From Apostichopus californicus (taxonomy: Eukaryota; Echinodermata; Holothuroidea; Aspidochirotida; Stichopodidae): a stretch of DNA of 64,000 nucleotides. A program made the translations under genes and the position numbers. The notes beneath the pieces are model-generated. The model saw only the letters and a program-made list of their open reading frames with translations. It was not told the DNA's origin and did not search any database. The first letter of the stretch is position 1. The number at the start of each line of letters is the position of its first letter. Positions 11,944-23,500 of this stretch are shown here, one piece after another. The DNA lies in assembly GCA_020650975.1 (NCBI GenBank), contig JAIPMN010000454.1, forward strand, positions 5,357-69,356. Reading direction: 5' to 3'.

Positions 11944-12717
11944 AGTGATGAATATATTTTTGTGGAGATTGTCAATCACTGACAAGGTGTGACCCACAGA
12001 AGCATCCCTTCTGAACACTTAGTCTTTCCCATGTACCGCCTAACATACTGCATGCTAATCCCATTGTTGTTTTCTTCTTGTATTGTTTTGCTCATTTTTG
12101 TTTTGACCTTCATCATCCTTGTTAATGGTTTTGTCATTCTTGTACGTCATGGTAGCTATGGTGATTGTCTTTGTTCTAATTATTATTGTTGTTGTTATTG
12201 TTTACTGTTCTGTATCATATCTGTTAGCGATTTTGAAACTCCAGTTCTCCACTCGTTGAACAGGAACAAATTTGAAGAAATCCATGGTAAGTAGCTTCCA
12301 AGATTGTTTTATACCCACTATTGTATTCTTGATCATTGTTTTGTAAAAGACCCCTGCAATAACACTCACCCAACCCCCCCCCCCCCTCTCTGTACTGAAG
12401 CTCTATACTGAAGTAAACTGTTACCTATGAGTCGGTCAGTGATTCATCATTTGCCTGCACTATTCAAGCATTCCTCTCAAAATAAGCACTTATGAAATCT
12501 ACCCGACAACTTGTAACATCATATTCCCTGAGAAGTGAGTAAAGCACAAGTTCCAACAACTGAACCTTTTTAGTAGAAACAGACCTTTTTGTTCCCCCAT
12601 CAAGAACTTTCTGCATCATCAGACCTTCAACTATTTCTGATATAGTTCATTGGAAGTGAGATCTGAGTTTAATTTAACACTTGAGTATTGACAATGTTTG
12701 ATTTCTTCCCTTTTTTT

Positions 12718-12753
12718 TGTACATAATTTCCCTTTTTGTACATAATTTCCCTT
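12718..12753. repeat. Short direct repeat, two copies
   Basis: TGTACATAATTTCCCTT occurs twice head to tail, 19 bp apart. Confidence 0.7.
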
Positions 12754-14130
12754 AGTTCTTCATTCATACTGCTCAAGAGGAAACAACAAAATTTGTTGTT
12801 AAATTGTGCAAAGAGTTAATCAATAACAGGAACATTCAAATCTTTCCTCTGTCATTTAACCAATAAGTCATTAAGATTCTGACGATCAATGGCGACTCAA
12901 GTCTAGCATCTCTTTAAGTCGATCAAATATCCCCCTATGTCAACCAATCTAGCCTTTATTACTTTATAGCCTCACAACATTTGTTCAGCTCATCATCTTA
13001 CTCTAAAACCTCTCTTGGATTTCTCCAAAATCATGAGTCATAGGGAATCCCCCTTCTCTGGCCCATTCCCTCCTGGGATAATTTCATCACCAAAGTCGTT
13101 GAATGGTTTGTTGCTCGTACTCCAGAGACGGAGGGCAAGCTATAATCTTGAGGAGTCAACTTGAAAAAAGAAAACTGTTTTGAGCATTACTTCAGACGAT
13201 TGTTTTACAGATGTCTGCAGACGTTAAATTGTTCACCTATCAGTTAAAGGAGCTGTGTCCATTTTTAGAAGGAATATTTCACAAGTCCATCAAACCTACC
13301 AAAGAAACAATCATTGTCCTTGATAGAGCCCTTGAGTTAACACTTATAAATAGCCATAGGGCACATTTATGATCTTGCCACTTCATTCTTGCTGCATGAT
13401 ATGTCTTCTTTTAAATCTCATTATTTTGTAGGTGCCCATTATTATGTTCCTCGATTTGTTATGCTTTGAAAGGAACTTGAGCTTGTCTAACTGTTAGAAC
13501 AACTGTGTGCGATTAAACTCCCCCTTGGGATTCTGTTAAATTTCTGTCAAAGTAGGTAATTTCACATTTTTCTCCCGTAATAAATACCCATTCTGACAAT
13601 TTGCAAGTAATTAGGTCAACTATAAGCCTATAACTGGACGATATAGAAAAACTACTCGTCTTGTCGTGACAGCTTCAAAAACATAAATTATTTATAAAAT
13701 TACTGAACAATTTTGAATATTTAATTGATTTATAAAAGATCCAATTAATATTCTATCATTTCTCATTTGAGACCCATATCTTATTGACCATTGACCAAAT
13801 CTAAATTAATTTCCTTGATTCAGAAAGATTCAAGGCTGTTAGTGTTATTCATCTACTTAAAATTGGTGAATTGCATCAATGACTCGATATGTATGCTTTA
13901 CCAAGAGATCTGTCGGCCTTCCAATAAGAACAGTCTAGCCAATGAGTGACATGAAACACAAGTTGTACTGGTTTGTTTCATTTAGAGCACAAAAAAAATT
14001 GGTTCATCCAGTCATCAGTCCTGAAATCAAATGAATGTTTATGTCACTCCAAACGAACATTTTGATGTACCAAAGTTAGGCTTGTATATTCACGAGATTG
14101 CTTTAAGGAAGTTTTACATGTAAAAAGTTT

Positions 14131-14185
14131 TGATTTAAGACTCGTTTTAAGACTGTTTTAAGACTTGTTTTAATTTTTAAGACTC
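14131..14185. repeat. Short tandem repeat of TTTTAAGACT-like units
   Basis: About four drifting copies of TTTAAGACT(C/T)GTTT follow one another in AT-rich DNA. Confidence 0.5.
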
Positions 14186-17100
14186 AAATTGTCTTATTTA
14201 AGTTGTGGTTTTGGTTTCTCTTTACCATTTGGTATTTATTGTTAGCATTCTGTTTATCCATTAGACAGCACTGTTATGTTGCATTAGAGCCTTGTGTTTG
14301 AGGCTGTAACTCATATGTTACTAGACACAAGTTACACCTACTATTTCATCTCCCAATGAATTTTATTAGAATTCTATTGAAGCTGAATTTGCTGTCATTT
14401 ATTGTTTTGAAAGGATGTTGCCTTATCTGTTCACATTTGCTGACTTCCTGGTTAATTTGTTAATATGGAATACCATAATATTGGTAGTGTCAAAAGTTGA
14501 AAAACTGAAAATATGAGTGGTGTGTGACATTTACAACAGATGATCACATCCTTGACAGTTGGCATCCATTGGGAATAATACTCCAGACATAGTTTTATGT
14601 TTTAGTTTAAATCAGTGGAAAGGGATCCTTGACTGTCATATTGACCAGATTTGTAGATCTTAAAATATGTGCTACATGTAACAAAACATGTACAGTGCTC
14701 CTAAATAAGTGCTTTGGCTGTGATACTTGCTAAAGTTGAGCTGGGTAACACCTTACTTTGTTATGAATTTACTGAGAGAATACACAAGAAAATGAGACGA
14801 GAAAAATGACAAAAGAGAAACAAGAATTTTCTAATCACTTTGGAAAAGTTCTAATTACATCTACCACATCGTCGACGCTTAGTACAAAATGCTATTTGCA
14901 AAATAGGGCTGGCTGTAAGCTTGAAGGGTTGAAATACTATACAAGTGCTTTCTAATATCAGTACAAGTGGTCATGAAACTCCTTAAAAAGAGTGGCCTTC
15001 ATACAAAAGTTCAAAGAAAGATTGCAGACTGAGAAAAACACATCTAATTTTCCCCTCCCTCCCCCCTCAGCTATCCATATCCACTCCCCCCCCCCTACCA
15101 ATTTGAAGATCTCTTCTTAACTATAGGAATACAATTGCAAGTACACAAAGGCATAAATAGAAAGTATCATTTAAGTAATTGTCACATGACATGACTTTCC
15201 ATCATTAAACATTTCCATTTCATCGAGCAGTCAAACAATTCAAATAGATTAGTCTCCGAGGGTAATTGACCATGATAATAAGGAGACACCTACGGGTCTT
15301 GAGAACTGTATGCATGTTCCATTGAAAGAAAGCATAGTAAACATATGCTAATAACAAAATGCGCTAATGAACTAAAAAAGCATATATTTTACCAATAGTA
15401 ATTAATTATGAGCATGATAATGAGAGATAGTAAAAGCATGGAGTTGAAATTTAACTGGTTTTTCTTTCTACATGCCACAATGAGTTATTTCCTCAAAGTA
15501 CAAAAAATTGGTCATGGCAATGAAGTCTTATCTGCCAATGTCACCTAGGGAAATCATTTAAATTAAAATAAGACATGTTCAGCAAGATGCAGGAACTTCC
15601 ATTTAACTTCATTTCATTAGAAAGGTTTGCAAATTAAACAATTCTTGTCCACTCCAACCAAGGCATGTGTAAGATGCATAATTGGATGGTTGTAAACCGC
15701 CCAGAAGAAAACCACAATTCCCTCTGCTAGTGATAATGATGACACCAAGTGCAGCATAAGGACACACTTCGATGAAGGGCTAGTTTCTCACTGTCTTATA
15801 ATCCAGAGCCAAATAATCATTCAAAAATCATTTCTTTGGGATATCCATTCTAGAGCTAGCCCTGTAAAATCAATCCACTCTCTAAACAAAACCTTAAAGT
15901 TAAAGAGACTTCAGACCCCCCCCCCCCCTTCCCCCTTAACATGCAGACTAGATTTGCTTGGCCAAATGAGGTGGCAAATTGTGACAATGTAGGATATTGA
16001 CATTGGACCATGTCATTAGGAGAAAAGAGAAATTGTATATAAGGTATTTAATAGTATTTACGGCTAAACATTGGTTTGATTTAATGTTTCTAACTAAACC
16101 GTCCTTTTATACCCCCTAGGAAGACTATGCAAAAGCTACATTTACTATGTTATCTTATCTCTTTATCAGCATACTATATTTATTCCCTGTATACCATTGC
16201 TTAAGCAGCAATATTCCTCTCAAACTTTTCATCATAGAGTCTATGGTTTTAGCCAGCAGGGGAGGGGGTGGGGGGTTATGTCTGAAAGAATCTATCAACT
16301 TTAATGACTGGTTCATTTTACCTTCATTCTGGATAAAATCGAGTGAGATACCGCACAACAATATTCTTGTGAGCATTCTGAAATGCAGGTAGAATAATAT
16401 CTGTTTATATACCATTCTTTGGTGCTTAACCCAGAAAGACCCCATCTTTAAGGACAAAACTGTAAATTGGATGGCAACACTTGGAGTTGAATCACTAAAT
16501 CACGTTTAACTTACAGAAACAAGAAAAACTGAAGAAAAAAATTGTGACAACAGCTATGCGGATACATTTACATAGATAAAACCCTACTTATGTCAACAAA
16601 TGTGCTTTATACAGTCATTAAATACTACTAAAAACAAGCAACAAAGCCTGGAAAAAAAAACACTTTGCTCTTGATAATGTTTACATTTAAATCTTGTCTT
16701 AAAAGCATTAGTTTATGAATATGAAAAAGCAAGGGTGAGCAAAAAAGAAACTACTATTTACAAATGTATTTTTTTTTTGTGATTAACGAGAACACGATAC
16801 GCTGGAAACAACAATCACCAGTACTTGTGATGCTATTAAAAATCTTGAAATTTCTTGTGGTCCCTTATAAGAAGGCTGATGTAAAACTATTTTTAATTCA
16901 AAGGAGAAAATGTCCTTTCAGCAAACCCACCAAATTATGAGCAAAAAGAATGAATTGTAAATTAGTATTACGTAGTAACACTATTGCACTATTCAATACC
17001 AATGGTAAAACGAGAGAAACTGCTTCTTTGAAGGACAAGTTTAAATCCTTAATTGGAGCAGCAGAAACAATGCAACAAAAAAGCAGGACAAATTCTCCTC

Positions 17101-19311
17101 CCTGACAGGGAAAAAAACCCTGATCTCCTTTCGTTTGCTTTGACAGGATGTTATTTTAGTCCCATTTATTATCGTGACCAAAAACTGTTACCATTTCACA
17201 GCTCAGTAATCTGCTCAGAAGTGCCCAGGCCAAATGTTGCCCGCCTCAAACACTTGCATCATAATAATCAACGTAACAAGAGAATGATTCACGAAATATT
17301 TTCATCTTTTTGATGACCGGTCAATGCTCCTGATTTAAGCTCCGAGCCTAATTTTCCTTAGCTCTTTTTTTCTTAAAGTTTTGTAAAAAGTTTTTTTTCT
17401 TCTTCTTTTAGCCTCATAAAATCAGTGTTTCAGCTACTTATTTCAGTTTGGGATATGCAATGTTAAACCACAAGCAGCCCACAGAAGACATGGCACTAAG
17501 AATACACACTAGATTGGTCTCTCACTGGATTTAGAAAAGGAATGTTTTTTTCAATTTTTGTCCGTAAAATTCATTCAGTTTTTACCGTCTTTTTTCTTTG
17601 AAGTTTTTAAAACGTCTCCTCATTTTAAACTAACTTTGCAGTAACGGCTGCACGATTACAAACATCATAAGAATGTGTGGCCTTTTGGTTTAGATGGTGA
17701 CAATAGGGGATGCTTAAAAAATAAAAAAAATTGAAATATTCCAAGCACGAGTGAAGAAACCATGTTTCCAAAAGATATAGATAGATTTAAATATAAAGAA
17801 AAGTGAGTTTTTCCTAGACAGTGTAAAGCTACCAACACCACATACTCTATTTGAATACAAAGAGTTGTAACTACTAAATACTGTTATAAAATGTACTAAG
17901 ACTATTTAAGAAGCCTTCGCAAGACTAGGTTTTGGTACCAAGCTGTTATTCTGATCATCCTTTTGACTGCACTAGGAATGAATTTTTCAGGGCAATATGT
18001 TACTGCCTTTCCCTTCAAGTTTATAGCTTTCTATCACATCGTTAAAAGGGCATTCCCTTCCAAAAACACAGCTCTTTTAGGCATAGGCTTCTTAGAAATC
18101 AACACTTGAGTTTGGTGGTGTTCTATGCTGTGGTGTTGTAGGGGTGGCTTGTACCCAACTGTGCAGGACCACTTATAACCTCTTTTTAGCAGATGTTTCA
18201 GGTATGGGCATTGTTTGTTTGTGATGGCTGTAAAAGCAGGCATTTGGGTCTGCTTAAATTTACCCATCAAAACTTGAATTAAACACATCACTTAGTAGAG
18301 TTTTAAACCTTATACTACCAATTCTTACTGATCCACAATTAAAAAAAATTAACAGAGTAATTAAAACCCACTCAAGGTGTTGCAGCAATGGACACAATGA
18401 ATGTACTAAGCATGACTAGAGGGGAGGAGGGCATATATGGTGTCCGTGGCTAGAATTAAAAAAGAGGGGGGAAGGGGAGTATATGATAAAAGGGGTGCAG
18501 AGCTACTTCTTAAAGACTTGGCAATTTGGCAACAATTCACACAAAATTGTGAGTCCTCTTGATAAAGACAAGAAAAAAATAAAAACAAATGAAAAAGTTA
18601 GGCCAAAAAAAAAAAACACAAAGAAGAAATGTTGAAACTCACATCTACAAACTATATGTACAAAAAAGAGGAATACAATGTTTAAAAGTTGACCAGCTAT
18701 TGCCTCAAGAAACCACATCAAGAACTGTAAAAACTTCCTTCAATGTGAAGGGGGGGGGAGTTCTCCAGCCCCATCTGATCCCTATAAGACCCCCATTTCA
18801 TCAGCCCCACTCATCTAGTTAAAGCTTCTAACCTCAGAATTGTCTTAAAGAATGGTACAGTCAAGGCAGTGAAACACAGTTGCCAATTGGCAGCTTACAA
18901 ACTGAACCTCCCTCCCACCCCACCCTCCCCCTCTGACTATAAAGAAGAGAAAGTTTCTACCTACCAACACTCTATACCCCTCTGGTTATCTTGGTTCCAA
19001 AATCATTCCCAACCTTTCCTTTATAAATGGAAGTATTTTCACCCCTTGTTCTCCAGAGGGACAACGAGACAAAAAAAAAGATCTCTCCGATTGGTACAAA
19101 TGTAAGAAGTTGTAAAAATTGGTTTTGAGTTGTGAGTTGATTTTCAAAATACTTTATATAAAAGAGCATAATGAATGGAACCCTGCTACACATCGGGCAT
19201 ACAAAACAGTCACAAACGGTAACCAATTGAGGTGCACAAGATGTTACCCTCAAAATAGTACCCTCCCTCCCCAATATGCCCCCATTTTGTGTTTTACTGT
19301 ATTATTAAAAT

Positions 19312-20050
19312 TTTATTATTATTGAAATGCTGATTCTTTGGAGGATAATGCCTGATATCAAATTATGATATATCTGTTAACAATTACTAGAACTTATGAT
19401 TTCCTTCAAATTGTACCTCTGTAGTAATGAATACAATAGAGATCATATTGTTTGGGTTTGGGATTTTTTTTTGTTCGTGCAAGATCAGGGCCTTGCCTTC
19501 CTTCAACCCAGAGCAAACAGTTATGATATGGTTTTGCAAATTCTCTCTGCACCCTTACTATAAGAACTGATCTTCCACAATTAAAAAATTTAAAAAATCC
19601 TGTCTAAAAACACTGTCTTAAGGTACAGATCTGTTTGGCAACTACATAGTTACTGTTGGTGAATTTTAAACTCTAGCTTCCCACCTGTCCTAATGGTCGA
19701 TGATTTAAAAAAAGATAAGAAAAAATAAAACAAAGGTTCAGCACCTTGATTTTGATCCCTAGAATAGCCATTTAATATTAAGTGTCTGTCCTAACCTACT
19801 TTATAATGAAAGGGAGAAAAAGAAGGAATTACCTTCTTTCCTCCACAAAAGTCTAAATTTCTACGAAACATTGATATCATTCTGATGGATTAAAAACAAA
19901 AGTTTGATGTCAGAGACAGGAGATGTATTTCACTCAGCTCCTTTTGTTCAGGCAAGTTCCTTGGGGGGTTGAGGGGTGGTGTGCTGGATACAAATCATGA
20001 GGCAATAGAGAGGGGCAGGGATTGGTGGTGGTGATGGTGATGGGTCACAG
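19312..20050 (-). other. Probable 3' UTR of the HMG-box gene
   Basis: The sequence directly follows the stop codon of the minus-strand HMG gene. A minus-strand AATAAA (plus TTTATT at 19312-19317) is a reasonable polyadenylation signal, giving a UTR of about 740 bases. Other signals further downstream are possible. Confidence 0.4.
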
Positions 20051-20527
20051 CTAGCCTTCTTCCTCATAGTCCTCATCTTCATACTCTTCGTCATCATACC
20101 CCTGCTGCTGCTGCTGTTGATGATGCTGCTCATGCCTTGCCATGCTCGCAGCCACCGCCTGCATCTGATGTTGCTGGAGGAGCATCTGCTGCATCTGTTG
20201 CATGCTGGCAGCGTGATTGTATCCCCCAGCCAGGGCCCCCATTGGTGCCATATGAGACCCCATAGGGATCATTTGGGTGGGAGTCGGGGGGCTGACTGCC
20301 TGGTGGGCTTGCCTAGAGGAGGCAGCTTGTACAGCTGCAGAATGCTGAGCGGCGACGGCTTCTTGCACAGATTCTGGTATGTGGGCCATATTGGACGCTG
20401 CGGATACTGCTGCTGCAGAGGCAGCCTGGGCGGCTGCTGCAGTTGTTGCAGCAGATGGCCTGGCAGCAACCTCAGTGGTGGTGGTGGTGCTGGGCTTCTT
20501 GCTTGCAGTAGCAGCCTGCATTCCCTT
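20051..20527 (-). CDS. HMG gene: last coding exon, Ala/Gln-rich and acidic tail
   Basis: The acceptor is ttgtatttttcag and the stop is TAG at 20053-20051. The 158 residues begin KGMQAATASKKPSTTTTTE, continue as an Ala-rich stretch (AATTAAAAQAASAAAVSAA) and a Met/Gln/His-rich stretch (QQMQQMLLQQHQMQ, then HHQQQQQQ encoded mostly by CAG), and close with YDDEEYEDEDYEEEG. The low-complexity composition suggests an intrinsically disordered activation- or condensate-type tail. Codon use and GC content are far above the flanking introns. Confidence 0.85.
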   Translation of the reverse strand, partial: KGMQAATASKKPSTTTTTEVAARPSAATTAAAAQAASAAAVSAASNMAHIPESVQEAVAAQHSAAVQAASSRQAHQAVSPPTPTQMIPMGSHMAPMGALAGGYNHAASMQQMQQMLLQQHQMQAVAASMARHEQHHQQQQQQGYDDEEYEDEDYEEEG

Positions 20528-23500
20528 CTGAAAAATACAAGAAGACACCAATGGTCAAGAGAATCATGAACAGTAGCGTACCCAGGGTATATTATTGGAT
20601 ACTCATTGCATATATTTTTATAATTAATTTGCTGATACATGTCAAGCATAATATTGTTAAAGAAGCAGAATATTATCAATGGCTAAAAAGCAGAGTGCAT
20701 TGTACTCCGTTGTTTTGGTATAACCTGTTTGTATGCCTCTTTGAAATAGTGCATTCAATCCACTGAAGTACAAAGGCCAAACTTAAACAATCTTCCATAT
20801 ATAAATAGCATCCTTATTATGTCCAGATTATAAGTGAAATTACCAAGATTTCCTTTTTTCTTTGTTTTAGCTTTCAATGGTTGCAACCCACTTCCAAGTA
20901 ACGATGAGAAGAGGGGACGATGGGGAAGGAGGCAAAGAGGTGATGATGGGAACGAGGAGTGTGATGCTTCCTCGGGTGATTCAAGTAGCAAATCAATACT
21001 GTGCTGTGCATTAGACCTTCAAACTTTTGATCAAAATCACTGCAGGGGATGCTTACACTTGTGTAAATTTGCATTGAAATAGTGCATTTAATCCACTGAA
21101 CTACAAGGGCCAACGTAAACAATCTTCCATATATAAATAGCATGTGTCCAGATTATAAGTGAAATTACCAAAATTTCCTCTTTTATTTTTAGCTTTCGTT
21201 GGTTGCAACCCACTTCCAAGTGACGATGGGGACGAGGCAAAGAGGAGACGATGGAGACAAGACGACTATGGGAAGGAGGTAAAGAGGTGACGATGGGAAG
21301 GAGGGGAAGAGGAGATGATGGGGAAGAGGCGACTATGGGAAGGAGACGACGATGGGAATGAGTTGATGCTTCCATGAGTGTTTCAAGTAGCAAATCAATA
21401 CTGTGCTGTGCATTAGCCTAGTGTTAACACAGGTCCAAAAATCGGGTTGCCTAACACCACACTAAGTCAATGTGGTAATCTAGCCTAGCCATCTGTTTAT
21501 TAGCTGAAATTGTGACGCAGTTATAAGATATCCATTGAATACTTTCGTTATTGCTGTTAATTTCTACCACATGGTAGCCTAACACCACACTAAGTCAATG
21601 GGAAATCTGCCTAACCATCGGTTTGCCAAAAAAACATCACACTTTGCGTAGGATTCGGGTAATAAATTAGGAACCGGGTAGTATCAGGGCGCGCAGGTAC
21701 CTTCATTATTGCTGTTTTCTTCGACCACATGGTAGCCTAACACCACACTAAGCCAATGGGACATCTGCCTAACCGTCTGTTTGCCAAAAAAAATCACACT
21801 TTGCGTAGGATTCGGGTAATAAATTAGGAACCGGGTAGTATCGTATCGGACGGGTACCCGGATAACCCGTGCAAACACTACATTAGACCTTCAAATTTTT
21901 GATAACTTGTGTAAATTTGCATTGAAATAGTGCATTTAATCCACTAAACTACCATGGCAAAACGGGCCATCCTTCTAAATATATATAGTATTATGTCCAG
22001 ATCATAAGTGAAATAACCACAATTTGCTTTCTTTCTTCAGCTTTTGTTGGTTGCATCCCACTCCCAAGTGAAGATGGGGACGAGGCGACGTTGGGGACGA
22101 GGCAAAGAGGTGCGATGGGGGCAATGGCCACGATGGGAACGAGGTGATGCTTCCTCGAGTGATTCAAGTAGCAAATCAATACTGTGCTGTGCATTAGATC
22201 TTCAAACTTCTGATCAAAATCACTGCAGGGGATGCTTACACTTGTGTAAATTTGCATTGAAATAGTGCATTTAATCCACTGAACTACAAGGGCCAACGTA
22301 AATAATCTTCCATATATAAATAGCATGTGTCCAGATTATAAGTGAAATTACCAACATTTCCTCTCTTTTAGTTTTAGCTTTCGTTGGTTGCAACCCACTT
22401 CCAAGTGACGATGGGGACGAGGCAAAGAGGAGACGATGGAGACAAGACGACTATGGGAAGGAGGTAAAGAGGTGACGATGGGAAGGAGGGGAAGAGGAAA
22501 TGATGCGGAAGAGGCGACTATGGGAAGGAGACGACGATGGGAATGAGTTGATGCTTCCATGAGTGTTTCAAGTAGCAAATCAATACTGTGCTGTGCATTA
22601 GACTAGTGTTAACACAGGTCCAAAAATCGGGTTGCCTAACACCACACTAAGTCAATGTGGTAATCTAGCCTAGCCATCTGTTTATTAGCTGAAATTGTGA
22701 CGCAGTTATAAGATATCCATTGAATACTTTCGTTATTGCTGTTAATTTCGACCACATGGTAGCCTAACACCACACTAAGCCAATGGGAAATCTGCCTAAC
22801 CATCGGTTTGCCAAAAAAAAATCACACTTTGCGTAGGTTTCGGGTAATAAATTAGGAACCGGGTAGTATCGTATCGGGTGGGTACCCGGATAACCAGTGC
22901 AAACACTACATTAGACCTTCAAATTTTTGATAACTTGTGTAAATTTGCATTGAAATAGTGCATTTAATCCACTAAACTACCATGGCAAAACGGGCCATCC
23001 TTCTAAATATATATAGTATTATGTCCAGATCATAAGTGAAATAACCACAATTTTCTTTCTTTCTTCAGCTTTTGTTGGTTGCATCCCACTCCCAAGTGAA
23101 GATGGGGACGAGGCGACGTTGGGGACGGAGGCAAAGAGGTGCGATGGGGACAATGGCCACGATGGGAACGAGGTGATGCTTCCTCGAGTGATTCAAGTAG
23201 TAAATCAATACCGTGCTGTGCATTAGATCTTCAAACTTTTGATCAAAATCACTGCAGGCTTACACTTGTGTAAATTTGCATTGAAATAGTGCATTTAATC
23301 CACTGAACTACAAGGGCCAACATAAATAATCTTCCATATATAAATAGCATCTTTATGTGTCCAGATTATACGTGAAATTACCAAAATTTCCTCTCTTTTA
23401 TTTTTAGCATTTGTTGGTTGCAACCCACTTCCAAGTAACGATGGGGACGAGGCGACAATGGGAACGAGGCAAAGAAGAGACGACAATGGGAACGAGGCAA

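Larger units (their letters stand above)
11501..19311. other. Intergenic region between convergent genes
   Basis: I see no gene here. The stretch carries short tandem repeats (listed separately), several poly-C runs (for example 12376-12386, 15088-15096, 15916-15926) and AT-rich single-copy sequence. It separates the 3' end of the plus-strand CFAP54-like gene from the 3' end of the minus-strand HMG gene. Confidence 0.4.

Noticed and set aside
20117-20569. 150-codon plus-strand open frame
   Set aside because: It is the antisense shadow of the last HMG exon, whose minus-strand reading has splice sites and domain context.
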